Assembly (NCBI RefSeq): GCF_037975245.1
Contig: NC_092568.1
Location: 42,211,631-42,275,630 of the forward strand
From: Apostichopus japonicus
Taxonomy: Eukaryota > Echinodermata > Holothuroidea > Aspidochirotida > Stichopodidae
Reading direction: 5' to 3'
Length of the DNA: 64,000 nucleotides
Shown here: positions 21,601 to 32,026 of the stretch, in pieces
How positions within the stretch are numbered: position 1 is the first letter of the stretch
Layout of the letters: each line of letters begins with the position of its first letter
Made by a program: the position numbers and the translations under genes
The notes under the pieces: model-generated
What the model was told of the DNA's origin: nothing
Databases searched by the model: none
The model's input: the letters and a program-made list of their open reading frames with translations, nothing else

Positions 21601-24600
21601 CCGCTCCAAGAAGATTGGCATTGGTCAAGGTCCCGCCTTCATGTTTTCTATCCACGTCAACTGCTAAGGGCAAAGTTATCTGAAAGTTCATTAAAAGAGG
21701 ATAGTTTACGATTCCGAAATTAAATGACACTTTACTAACACAGAGTGAATTACATGACAAAAGCTGGGACTATCATATGGAAGAAGCCAATGGTGTAGTT
21801 CAAATACTAAGGGCAAAGTTATCTGAAAGTTCATTAAAAGAGGATAGTTTACGATTCCGAAATTAAATGACACTTTACTAACACAGAGTGAATTACATGA
21901 CAAAAGCTGGGACTATCATATGGAAGAAGCCAATGGTGTAGTTCAAATACTAAGGGCAAAGTTATCTGAAAGTTCATTAAAAGAGGATAGTTTACGATTC
22001 CGAAATTAAATGACACTTTACTAACACAGAGTGAATTACATGACAAAAGCTGGGACTATCATATGGAAGAAGCCAATGGTGTAGTTCAAATAAATAGTTA
22101 TTAATTTTGCTGGCAAATCAAAGAAGGATCACCAATTAAAAGTTCAGCAACCATGTCAACACTGCTCAAGATAAGAGACAACTTGTCTTTTCGAGGTCTC
22201 AACATGATTTGGAATCGACACCGTAGCATCCAAGAAAGTATTCAATATATCATGAGGGAGGGGGAGGGGGGCGCAATTACAATATTTTTACTGAGCTAAG
22301 AACATATGTCGTCCAGGGAGGGGTCTTATGAAAGGGGTGGCTCCTTTTTTGGGGAAATTTTTTTATAGAATGGCGGTCGCGTAGTTGTAAAATGAATATA
22401 GTGCTATATTTTACAACCTTTGTAAGAATGTTAAACTATTTTTCACTGCGTTGGTTGTACGGCACATGCATGTTTTATATTTATATACTATACACTATAG
22501 GATTTTATTATCTGACATAAGGGGGGGGCGAGGGGCGTCTGAGCCCCTCATTATATGATATCTTCCGTACTAACACTAAATTTTATTACCGTTTATAATA
22601 CTATTCAAGTGATTGAGAGGACTGCAACCTCGCGCTGCCTGGGATATAAAATAGGGACGCATTAGAGCATGGAAGGGCTTCTGGAAATTGGGATAAAAGA
22701 AAAGTGTTTCTCATAATATATGAAAGGAGATATGAAGAGTGCAAAATGTGGGTCCGGTAACCTAATTGTCCGCGGTACCCAACGTGGCCCTCGACGCCTC
22801 TGCTACAGAGTCTATTGTGCCGTAAATGATGAACTAACCTTTATCTCGTTAGGAATGATAACGGAAGGTCTAAATCTTGAGAAAAGACAACAGGCCTAGA
22901 TGCAGGCTCTTGCGGAATAAATGTACTGCGAGGCCTAAGTCTAAATGTTAATGTATTGTTGAGAAAAAAAAGTACGGGAACTTTTTCTTCAAGTTATGAT
23001 AATAGCCCAAACCTTAACACTACTAGTTTTGTCCAAAGGTATTTGTGTAGCGGGTGAACTAAGAATATTTAAACCACAAATAGTTGGAAAGCAGGGCGTC
23101 AAGTTGACCAAGTTGACTAAAACGGCAAATTTTCCAGATTGGTTGAATGTTGTTTTCCATTTACACTAATGTTCAGGAATATTGAAAGCATTATATTATT
23201 TTATCATTAAATCAGCGGTATTACAAAGAACCGCTGATTGCACGTGCCATCGCATTGGGCTTATTTTGTGTCTAACACCCCCCCCCCACATCTCCACTCT
23301 TCAACCCGCCCACCCCTTGGCTTCCAAGGTACATACCGATTATCATAACACGAATTGCATCTTTAAACAGAGGGCGCTAATGGAATGGAGTGATGACCTC
23401 ATGTTAGATGTAATTCTAACCACTGGTGGAACAGGATTTTCAGCCAGAGACGTTACTCCAGAGGTACATATCTGTATATCCTTATTCGTGTTAGCAAGAA
23501 TGCCAATGTTCTAGTTTGAAGCTATCATATGAGGATGAGAAATTAATAACGGAGTAGGTGTGCCTTTATACACATACTGTACAGTGGCATCTGGGGGAGG
23601 GGGGGGGGGGACGGGCTGGATGGCACAAAGAGTTCGAGTGGGGGGAGTTTCTCGCGTGTCTAACACCCCCCCCCCCCACATCTCCACTCTTCAACCCGCC
23701 CACCCCTTGGCTTCCAAGGTACATACCGATTATCATAACACGAATTGCATCTTTAAACAGAGGGCGCTAATGGAATGGAGTGATGACCTCATGTTAGATG
23801 TAATTCTAACCACTGGTGGAACAGGATTTTCAGCCAGAGACGTTACTCCAGAGGTACATATCTGTATATCCTTATTCGTGTTAGCAAGAATGCCAATGTT
23901 CTAGTTTGAAGCTATCATATGAGGATGAGAAATTAATAACGGAGTAGGTGTGCCTTTATACACATACTGTACAGTGGCATCTGGGGGAGGGGGGGACGGG
24001 CTGGATGGCACAAAGAGTTCGAGTGGGGGGAGTTTCTCGCGTGACCTGTTCGGTCATTTAAGGTACTATTGCAATAAGCCCCATTCCAAAACACTTGTAA
24101 TCATGGTAAACGGTACTGTTATGAATGGTTCTTTACCCATATTGAACAGTTTATTCCTGAGCTCCATCCGCTAAATTGTTGAAGGGATAGTCCAACTTAA
24201 AATACGTACTTGATCTATTGTAGAGAAAGCCACTATACTCTTAGGCGATAACCCTGTGTGCTATGTTCTCTTTTACAGTACACAAATGTATCGTTCACAC
24301 TTTTGGATGTGTCACTGTTTCTGTAAAATTGTTGCGATTACAGAAAAGCAAAATAATATGATAATATTTAACTAGAGAAGCAATTGGCTGTTATTAATTG
24401 AAAATTCCTGTCAATTACGGATTAACGTCAACCTTTAAAATGCAGTTTGCATGGGGGGGGGGGGGGATAGCAATAATGACAGTGTACCAATGCATTCATT
24501 TTATATCAGATTCGTTTCATATAGTTTTCGTGGTACATCTAACCTTAATTCAGACTGACCAATTATTACAAACTGTATGTGTTCTCAGAATGTATTATCT

Positions 24601-25976
24601 CGGACCATAGTTTGTTAATTCTAATTCCAGGCAACCAGATCCGTTATAGAGAAAGAAGCGACTGGCTTGGCCATTGCAATGCTTACAGGATCGCTAAAAA
24701 TGACACCATTAACAATGTTGAGCAGGTGAGCGTCCCCAAGATGAGCATACAATTGATTTAGTGTTATTACAGGGTGAAGGAGGGTGGGAGAGGAGTTGAT
24801 GAGGGGCAAGGTCGATCGATTTTGTTCCTTATTTTGGGTCATGGAGTACAATTTTCCACTCTCTAGCCATATTATGTAAAGATCACTCATTATTTGCAAG
24901 ACCTCAATCTAATAAGAGATCCCATGGTTACAACCACGTGGTTGCTCCTTAAAATATAGAGCATTCAGTCCATTAAAGAAACTGTTTGTGTCCCACAAAT
25001 TAGTGTAGGCCAATGCTTTGTTTTTGCAATTCTTTGATATTTATTCTACATGCTTGGACAGATATTGGTTAAACTCAAAATGAAGAGGCTAACAACTACC
25101 TTCTATTATTTTGGTCGAGTTTTATTCAATTTCGTGGCGTTAAATTGCAGCTTTATTTATCACGTATTTTTCAGACATCAAAAGCAATGAAAGATATTCT
25201 GATACAACTTTAAAGTAGATATATGCTATGCTGTTCCCCAGTGGCCACACATTTTAGCAAATCTTATAGCGCGTGACGTATAGGAATCGGAAGGAGGCGT
25301 TGGGAGAAGGGGTATTTCCCTGTGAAAAATTTACCAATAAAGCATGGAGATGTATTAAAATGAGATTACAGAGTAATTCCTCTCTTTGATATGTAATTTT
25401 GTGCTTGAAAATTGCTACAAGCGAACGAGAAATAAAGTAAAATGATGAACTTTCTCTGAGACTTCGCTTCTGGCATTCCCAACAGACTGCCCCCCCCACC
25501 CCTGTACCTGGCTGTTATTTCCCAACACAATAGATGTACCAGACCCATCTGATCAAATACCTTCATGAGCTACTGAGAGTAGCACTGTATTGTCTAATAT
25601 TATAATTGTACAAACTAAGACTTTCTTCCAGACTGCCTCACCAAACTTAACATTAATTAGCAATTAAGAAGAACAAAAAATCAACGAACATAAGGAAATT
25701 CTATCAGAAGTTCGTGTAAAGTTTTTAAACCATGAGTTTTGTGTTGTTGTTCTATTTATTTATTGGGGGAGGCAGGGGGTGGGGGTTAAGGCGAGTGCAT
25801 GGGATCAAGAACTATTAACTAATAAGTGTATGTCCTGTAACGACATCTAGGAATGCAGACGATATGTGATGATGAATAAAACCGTAACGACATACTTCCT
25901 TTTCTACAGGCCTGTATGCGGTATAAGACGAAGAACATTAATTATAAATCTACCCGGAAGTAGGAAAGGCTCTAAG
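15618..25976 (+). CDS. GPHN: Gephyrin / molybdopterin adenylyltransferase (MogA-like G domain), 5' part of gene
   Basis: The gephyrin G domain adenylylates molybdopterin and, in animals with glycine/GABA receptors, also forms a trimeric synaptic scaffold. Exons: 15618-15672, 17000-17078, 21032-21089, 23371-23463 (exact copy 23761-23853), 24631-24725 and 25910-25976, all in frame, giving 149 residues with one copy of exon 4. Blocks in order: [15 protein letters not shown], the D-x-x-G segment [14 protein letters not shown], the [13 protein letters not shown] helix, [16 protein letters not shown] (substrate-binding TTGGTGF at 81-87), [37 protein letters not shown] and [13 protein letters not shown]. 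About 25 residues of the domain, the linker and the E domain are not found downstream before the opposing kinase gene. The gene may be broken by the transposon complex at 26.8-32 kb, or the next exon was missed. Confidence 0.9.
17000..17078 (+). CDS. GPHN: Gephyrin exon 2 (residues 19-45)
   Basis: 79 bp encoding (V)[18 protein letters not shown] followed by ALVEDRK. Acceptor GTTGTTACAG, donor AAAAGG|GTAAAT. It corresponds to [20 protein letters not shown] in vertebrate gephyrin. Confidence 0.88.
17664..18015 (+). mobile_element. Short transposon, family D (TIR CAGGGGCGTCGGAGC, 5-bp TSD TAATT)
   Basis: Starts CAGGGGCGTCGGAGCCGG and ends GCTTCCGACGCCCTTG, with TAATT at 17659-17663 and 18016-18020. 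The interior includes the shared core module in inverted orientation (GCGCCAACCATGCTGGCGCG, about 17897-17916). Nested in the family B element. Confidence 0.8.
18184..18588 (+). mobile_element. MITE with long inverted repeats (TA or TTA target)
   Basis: Termini pair over about 38 bp: AAGCCCGGTCACACTACAGC then GATATTTTATCGGAAT at the left, and the inverse at the right ending TGTAGTGTGACCTGGCC. Flanking TTA on both sides, and the undisturbed TTTAGGGCTAGG in sister family B copies, mark the insertion point. No coding capacity. Probably PIF/Harbinger-like or Tc1/mariner-like; the duplication length is ambiguous. Confidence 0.78.
19471..20560 (-). mobile_element. hAT-like family B transposon, inverted (8-bp TSD GGAAATTC), with nested family C
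   Basis: Starts CAGGCGCGGCGGAACGG and ends CCGGTTCCGCCGCCACTG, the inverse order of the 17140 copy. GGAAATTC at 19463-19470 recurs exactly at 20561-20568. Nearly identical, inverted, to 30904-31988, including the nested insertion at the same point, so the two share one history. Confidence 0.88.
19787..20189 (+). mobile_element. hAT-like family C transposon (8-bp TSD AGTAAGGG)
   Basis: Starts CAGTGGCGGGGCTAGGGGTA and ends GATCCGCCACTA (final G mutated to A). AGTAAGGG at 19779-19786 recurs at 20190-20197. It contains the shared core module (AGCGGAGCGCCACCACAGGT) at about 19858-19877. Sister copies: 28021-28397 and 31271-31670. Confidence 0.85.
21032..21089 (+). CDS. GPHN: Gephyrin exon 3 (residues 45-64)
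   Basis: 58 bp encoding (G)[19 protein letters not shown], equivalent to GGTISAYKIVPDEIEEIKE in vertebrate gephyrin. Acceptor TTTCATTGCAG, donor GAG|GTAATA. Phases 2 to 0. Confidence 0.9.
21664..22092. repeat. 143-bp tandem repeat, 3 near-identical copies, with a coding-like segment
   Basis: Units begin GGGCAAAGTTATCTGAAAG at 21668, 21811 and 21954 and are essentially identical. Across each junction the plus strand reads [20 protein letters not shown] then [20 protein letters not shown] before a stop. The peptide looks protein-like but I cannot place it. It lies in gephyrin intron 3. Confidence 0.85.
22240..22560. repeat. G-rich transposon remnants in gephyrin intron 3
   Basis: GAGGGGGAGGGGGGCGCAAT at about 22256 and GGGGGGGCGAGGGGCGTCTG near 22522 look like ends of non-autonomous transposons. 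No paired ends or target duplications were recognised. Confidence 0.35.
23371..23463 (+). CDS. GPHN: Gephyrin exon 4, copy a (residues 65-95)
   Basis: 93 bp, phase 0 to 0, encoding [16 protein letters not shown] followed by [22 protein letters not shown] is the molybdopterin-binding loop of MogA/gephyrin G domains. Confidence 0.92.
23761..23853 (+). CDS. GPHN: Gephyrin exon 4, copy b (exact duplicate)
   Basis: Identical in sequence to copy a, 390 bp downstream, with the same splice sites. Both exons are a multiple of three, so using either one keeps the normal protein. Using both would duplicate the substrate loop in frame. It could also be an assembly artefact or a heterozygous duplication. 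Confidence 0.85.
24000..24205 (+). repeat. Dispersed repeat, second copy of 12600-13015
   Basis: Same ordered blocks as the upstream copy: CACAAAGAGTTCGAGTG, TTCGGTCATTTAAGGTACTA, ATGGTAAACGGTACTG and CTAAATTGTTGAAGGGATAG. Confidence 0.75.
24631..24725 (+). CDS. GPHN: Gephyrin exon 5 (residues 96-126)
   Basis: 95 bp encoding [18 protein letters not shown] then [13 protein letters not shown], matching [30 protein letters not shown] in vertebrates. Acceptor CTAATTCCAG, donor AGCAG|GTGAGC. Confidence 0.93.
25910..25976 (+). CDS. GPHN: Gephyrin exon 6 (residues 127-149)
   Basis: 67 bp encoding (R)[18 protein letters not shown] followed by KGSK, the [22 protein letters not shown] block. Acceptor TTTTCTACAG, donor AAG|GTATGC. 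Last gephyrin exon recognised in the window. Confidence 0.92.
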
Positions 25977-27332
25977 GTATGCAACTTTTACTTTATTTTA
26001 TACGTGGTGTGACTCATTGCCATACTCTTGTTGGTCATTTCAGTTCAAAATAATTTGAGACAAACCAATTAACAATATGCTGAAACTGGGCATCACGATT
26101 GTTGCTCGTATAGTACTTCGTAGCATGATAACAAACACGGGTGTGTGACGTTTTATACCAGTGTTTGAGTTCAAGTTGGTCTAACAGAGTTATGTATTCA
26201 ACGGTCCCCATTTCATTTCAGCAAAACAAAAACAAAAATGATAATAGGATGTTAACGTGAGTTGTAGATTTGAAGTCATCTTCAACTTCTCGGCATAGAA
26301 CAGACCGACATTTTCAAGGATTCAGTTACTTGCAATAAAAGGGGAAAGCTTTAAAAAGTTACTGCCAACAAAATGAGAAAACCCTTACCGTACAATTTGC
26401 AGATTAATATCCTAACATGATAATTCTCTCTCGATAATCGTCAATTCTTTATCGAGTATTGCTCGAATAAATTAAGACAATTAATCAAACTAAGACAACA
26501 CTCTAGATTCAGGTAATCATGATTCATTAAGCGAATTATATCTGATCCTGCACATATCGTTGCAAAAGCACTCTCGTTTCATTATTCATGAAATATAAAG
26601 ACGAATTATTACATTTGACGTTTCTGGACTTTAACTTCACTTTGTGTGACATGAAACTTGAGCAGTTAATGATCTACAGTATGCGATTTCAATATATCGG
26701 AAATGAACGTAAAAACATAATGAATCCATTAGATAATAACAGTGATAACAGTAATAACCAGGTGCGTATCCAGGGGGGGGGCGTTGTGGGCGCGCGCCCC
26801 CCGGGTAAGGAAAAGAGGAGAAAAAAAGAGAGAAGAAAAAAAGGAAAAGGAGAGGGAAAAAAGAAAAGGAGGAGAGAAAGGAAGGGAAAAGAAAAAGAAA
26901 AAAGAGAGAAAAAGGAGGGAGTAGAAGATAGCCAAGACCTCGGAAAGAGAAAGAGGAACAGTCATAGTTAAAGCGCTGATCCCTATTATATACACAGGGT
27001 AGCCAGCGACAGATCAAGGATTACGGAGCGGTGTGCGCCTCACCCTACCCCTTATACCGACAACTCCATTTTTGACGTTTCCATTTTTCCTCTCTCACTA
27101 ATGTATCTATATAAATACTATATATGGTCTATCATAACGCGTGTGTGTATGGACGCCTTAAACAATTGTACAATTGTGCTATATGGAACCAACTGTGGCT
27201 GGTCTTGAACTCGACCGAGTCGTCGGGGAACATGACGCATTTCGGGAAGGGGGCGACCGCACTCCCCCCCCCCCCCCCCGAGCAAATTTTCTTTATAACA
27301 TCGCTAGTAATTTCAAAATAGACAATGCTTAG

Positions 27333-29539
27333 CAGGCGCGTATCCAGGATTTTCAAACCCGGGGGGCGCGAATTACTATCTAAGCGGAGCGCCACCATCG
27401 GTTGGCGCGCAGCGTACAAGAAAATTTCTGGTTTTGATACCCCCCAGATCACCGGAAACGGCACTTCTCGGGCTTGAAATGACCAACCAGATGTACACTT
27501 TTTGCCTGAGAACCAAGTATTTCCTAATAGTTTTTTTTCTCATCCATAACCTTTTTGAAGATTGTCAACCCGGCACACGTCATGTTCGACCTGATCGCAT
27601 CTCCTGTGGGTCTTTGCTTTTGTAGGTGATTCTACGTCGCGGCCCACAATACCCGTCAGCCCCACTTTTCAAGGTTTTAAGCCCCGAATTTCTTCAGAAT
27701 TTGAAAATTCACATTTCTCGTGAATAAACTCACTTCAAAACATACCCATAATGTTGTACAAAATTTCATCTATAGACAACCAATATAGAAAAACTTCCTT
27801 CAACCCCTAACAGACCGGTCAAAATTGCACGAGTAGAGGGAAGTGTGATGCAGAATGTTGGTCAGAAATGTTCGAAAATTCAGACACAGTTAATTTATTG
27901 GTGTGCAAATATTAAAACCTCTTATAACGGCTATTATAAAACTTGGTTGAAGGAAATGAAAAAATAGCAGATATTTCCTTCAACCGAACACTACACACAT
28001 AGGCGTAGGAGGCGCGGCGGCAGTGGCGGAGCTAGGGGTATTGGTCAGGAGGGGCGAGAATGGTCTGTAGGGGCGCTTTCGACACTATCTAAGCGGAGCG
28101 CCACCACTGGTTGGCGCGTAGCGCACAGACAATTTTTGAGTAAAGATACTCCCTAGATCGCCGGAAATGATCCTTTCAGGGCCTGGCTAATTTGCAGATA
28201 AACGAAGAATAAGGTGTCATCGCCAAATTACACCAACAAAATGTGACAAATGTCAATAAGTAGATGAGAGCGCAATAAAAAAGTCAATAATCTAGAATAA
28301 GTAAAAAGTGGTAAAGAGCTGAAAAGGGCGCCAGCAGTCCATTTGAGTCCGTCAGGGGTGCATCCGCCCCCCTGACCGTATGGACGCTCCGCCACTGCGC
28401 GGCGGGGGTGCAGCCCCTAATTCGCCATTACTAATGAAAAAGAAACTTTTGACATAATTGGACCTCCATGCTTTTTATACATCTACATGAGACATGTCGT
28501 TGTTTACATTAGCATCCCGCGGCATACTGCGCAATTTTAACGGACCGTACGGTACATAATGGCATGCGATGTAATAACCGATGCTTGCTTATATGATATT
28601 GACATTGACACGTTGAACGCGCGCTAGGCGCGCGATAATTTTGGTTATTTTTTCAGGCAAGTCGGACAGTTTTGAGGATTTTCATCCTGGAACGCCATTT
28701 TCATGCTCACTGATATGATGTGATATCTGCTGTTTGCGTTACAAATTCGAACAGGCGCGTAGCGAGGAATTTGCCAATGGAGGGGCGAAGCCTGTAGGCA
28801 AATTATCTAAGCGTAGCGCCACCATAGGTTGGCGCGAAGCGTACAAGAAAATTTTGGCCGAAAATGCCTCCCAGATCGCTGGAAATGGCACTACCCAGGA
28901 CCATTTGTTAGCGCGAAGCGTACAAGCAAATTTTGGCCGAAAATGTCTCCCAGATCGGTGGAAATGACACTTCCCAGGCCTTGTAAGTTGCATCTAAGCA
29001 CTTTCTATTTTGAAATTACTTAGCGATATCATTTAAAAAAATGCTGAATGGGGGGGGGGGCGGTCGCCCCCATCCCAAAATGCGTCATGTTCCCCGACGA
29101 CACGGTCGAGTTCGAGACCAGCCACAGTTGGTTTCATAGCACAATTCTACACACGCGTTATGATAGACCATATATATAGTATATATAGGCTATATAGATC
29201 ATTAGTGAGAGAGGAAAATGGAAACGTCAAAAAATGGAGTTGTCGGTGTAAGGGGTAGGGTGAGGCACACTTTTACGAAATCATTGATCCGTCACTGGCT
29301 ACCCTTCAGCGCTGTAATGATGTCACTGTTCATCTTTCTCTTCCCGGTGTCTTCGCGTTTTTCTTTTACTCCCTCCTTTTCTCCTTTTTCTCTCTTTCTT
29401 CTTTTTCTTTTCCCTTCCTTCCTCTCCTCCTCCTCTTTTTCTCCTCATTTTTCCTTTTTCTTCCCTTTTTTTTTCTCTCCTCTTTTTCTTACCCGGGGGG
29501 CGCGCGCCCCCAACGCCCCCCCCCCTGGATACGCACCTG
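27333..29539 (+). mobile_element. Family A transposon inserted into another family A element (TSD CTTAG)
   Basis: Left end CAGGCGCGTATCCAGG at 27333 and right end CCTGGATACGCACCTG ending 29539. CTTAG at 27328-27332 recurs at 29540-29544. The interrupted host sequence, TGCATCTAAGCACTTTC in the inverse orientation, is seen intact in the other copies (for example about 28990). Holds family C element 28021-28397. Confidence 0.87.
28021..28397 (+). mobile_element. hAT-like family C transposon (8-bp TSD CGCGGCGG)
   Basis: Starts CAGTGGCGGAGCTAGGGGTA and ends GACGCTCCGCCACTG. CGCGGCGG at 28013-28020 recurs at 28398-28405, and the uninterrupted GGCGCGGCGGGGGGTGCAGC at 2180-2199 is a paralogous empty site. 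Confidence 0.9.
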
Positions 29540-30903
29540 CTTAGATGCAACTTACAAGGCCTGGGAAGTGTCATTTCCAGCGATCTGGGAGGCATTTTCG
29601 GCCAAAATTTTTCTTCTACGCTTCGCGCCAACTCATGGTGGCGCTTCGCTTAGATAGTTTGCCTATAGGCTTCACCCCTCCCTTGGCAATTACTCGCTAC
29701 ACTCCTGTTCGAATTTGTAAAGCAAAGAGCAGATATAACATCATATCAGTGAGCATTGAAATGCATGTTCCACGATGAACAGCCTAAAAAACTGTCTATG
29801 TGTGTAGTCAAAGGCGTAGGAGCCCAATTGGATTTGGGGGCTGTAATGACTTGCCCGAAAAAAAGCCCAAATTTTTCGCGCGCAAAGCGCGCGTTCAACA
29901 TACCGATGCCAATATCATATAAGCAAGCATCGGTCATTACATTGCATGGCATAGTGTACCTTACGGTCCGTGAAAGTTGCACATTATACCGCCGGATGCA
30001 AATGTAAACAACCAAATGTTATGTAGATGGAGAAAAAGCATACAGATCCATTTATGTCAAAACTCTCTTTTACAGTAGTAATGTCGGCCAAGCTTAGACC
30101 TTTTATTTTAATTACCAAGGAGATCATTTTAAAGCTATTCATTGCTATTTATTTTTCTTTCAGTAGGTGCCCGAAAAAGTGGGAAAACTTTGGTTGCGGG
30201 GGGGGGGGGGGTGGGGCTGCAGCCCCCGCCTCCTACGGGACCTACGCCTATGTGTGTAGTGTTCGGTTTCGATATACCTGATATCGGAAATATCTGCTAT
30301 TTTTCGTTTCCTTCAACCAAGTTTTATAATAGCCATTATAAGAGGTTTTAATATTTCTACACCAATAAATTAACTGTGTCTGAATTTTAGAAAATTTCCT
30401 CACCAACATTCTTCATCATACTTTCCTCTACTCGTGCAATTTTGACCTGTCTGTTGGGGGTTCCAGGAGGTTTTTCTATATTGGTTGTCCATAGATTGAA
30501 TTTTGTGCAACATTATGGGTATGTTTTGAAGTGATTTTATTCACGAGAAATGTGAATTTTCAAATTCTCAACAAATAATGGGCTTAAAACCTTCAAAAGT
30601 GGGGCTTTCGGATATTGTGGGCCGTGACGTAGAATCACCTACAAAAGCAATGATCCATAGGACATGTAATGAGGTCGAACATGATGTGTGACTGGTGACA
30701 ATCTTCAAAAAGGTTATGGATGGAAAAAAACTTTTGGGAAATACTTGGTTATCAGGCAAAAGTGTACATCTGGTTGGTCATTTTCAAGCCCGATAAGTGC
30801 CATTTCCGGTGATCCGGGGGGTATCAAAACCAGAAATTTTCTTGTACGCTCCGCGCCAACTGATGGTGGCGCTCCGCTTAGATAGTAATTCGCGCCCCCC
30901 GGG

Positions 30904-31988
30904 CAGTGGCGGCGGAACCGGGGGGGCTTGGGGGGGCTCAGCCCCCCCAATAAAAAAGTTGAGGGGGCAAATGCATGATAAGCCCCCCCAATATTTACCA
31001 AGGCTCCGAAACGTGCATCTGCCCATTTTTCAATGCATACTTGTCGATCTGTCCGATGCACACGTATACTCTATAGGTGTAATAATTTTAGTAATTGCTG
31101 GGGGACCCTCGGCACGTGCCCTGGCTATAGACCACATTGTCACCCCAACCGCGTCTTCACGCCCCGTGAAAAGTGGAAGCAGTAAGTGTGAGTACCGGTA
31201 AGCGTAACACAACTTCGTCTTAAGCCAATGACTTGCCTCATTTCAGCCAGTTCTCCAACATCCCCTTACTTATTGGCGGAGCGTCCATATATACAGTCAG
31301 GGGCGGATGCCCCCCCCCCCCCTGACGGACTCAAATGGACTGCTGGCGCCCTTTTCAGCTTTTCACTACTTTTTACTTATTCGCGATTTTTGACTATTTT
31401 ATTGCGCTCTCATATACCTATTGACATTTGTCATATTCTGTTGGTGTAATTTTCCGACAAAATGGCGACGACACCTATTTATTCTCCGTTTATCTGCAAA
31501 TTAGCAAGGCCCCGGAAAGGGTCATTTCCTGCAATCTAGGGAGTATCTTTACTCAAAAATTTTCTGTACGCTCCGCGCCAACCTGTGGTGGCGCTCCGCT
31601 TAGATAGTGTCGAAAGCGCCCCTACAGGCCATTCTTCCCCTCCCTGACCAATACTCTAGCTCCGCCACTGCCCTTACTACACTCAAAAATATCTTTGCGA
31701 GTACACTACGAGTAATAGCTACTCTCTTAAAAAACCATCGAATATACAAATTACAATGTTTTTACAGACTTTTACGTGCAATCTGAGAAATTGCAGGCTT
31801 GAGACCCATATTTTAGGGCTAGGTATTCGCAGCATAAAACACTCGGAAAGTGCCGTTTCCGGCCATCTGGGGGTTTGAAAAAAACCCAAAATTTTCTTGT
31901 ACGCTCCGCGCCAACTGATGGTGGCGCTCCGCTTAGATAGTCTCCACACATTAGCCCCCCCAATAATTTTTCCGTTCCGCCGCGCCTG
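30904..31988 (+). mobile_element. hAT-like family B transposon (8-bp TSD CCCCCGGG) with nested family C
   Basis: Starts CAGTGGCGGCGGAACCGGGG and ends CGTTCCGCCGCGCCTG. CCCCCGGG at 30896-30903 recurs at 31989-31996. Inserted near one end of the outer family A element. Confidence 0.9.
31271..31670 (-). mobile_element. hAT-like family C transposon, inverted (8-bp TSD CCCTTACT)
   Basis: Left end TATTGGCGGAGCGTCC (first bases mutated), right end CTAGCTCCGCCACTG. CCCTTACT at 31263-31270 recurs at 31671-31678. Same insertion point as 19787-20189 in the sister family B copy, seen from the other strand. Confidence 0.86.
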
Positions 31989-32026
31989 CCCCCGGGTTAG
32001 AAAATCCTGGATACGCGCCTGATAAC

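Larger units (their letters stand above)
23270..24049 (+). repeat. 390-bp direct duplication containing gephyrin exon 4
   Basis: Two tandem copies (about 23270-23659 and 23660-24049) match base for base as far as I can see, apart from homopolymer lengths. Each has the acceptor TTTAAACAG, the 93-bp exon and the donor GAG|GTACAT. The end of the second copy runs on into the dispersed repeat at 24000-24205. Confidence 0.9.
26759..32021 (-). mobile_element. Family A transposon (5-bp TSD ATAAC) carrying three further nested insertions plus one inside those
   Basis: Outer ends CAGGTGCGTATCCAGG (26759) and CTGGATACGCGCCTG (ending 32021) are inverted. ATAAC at 26754-26758 recurs exactly at 32022-32026. 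Orientation is inverted relative to the copy at 1671. Subtracting the nested elements (27333-29539, itself carrying 28021-28397, and 30904-31988, itself carrying 31271-31670) leaves about 1.96 kb with no transposase. The poly-purine and C/G tracts explain the spurious ORFs here. Confidence 0.87.

Noticed and set aside
30027-31450. Numerous 60-134-codon ORFs
   Set aside because: All fall inside nested non-autonomous transposons and show no domain. Equivalent ORFs recur in the sister copies with frameshifts.
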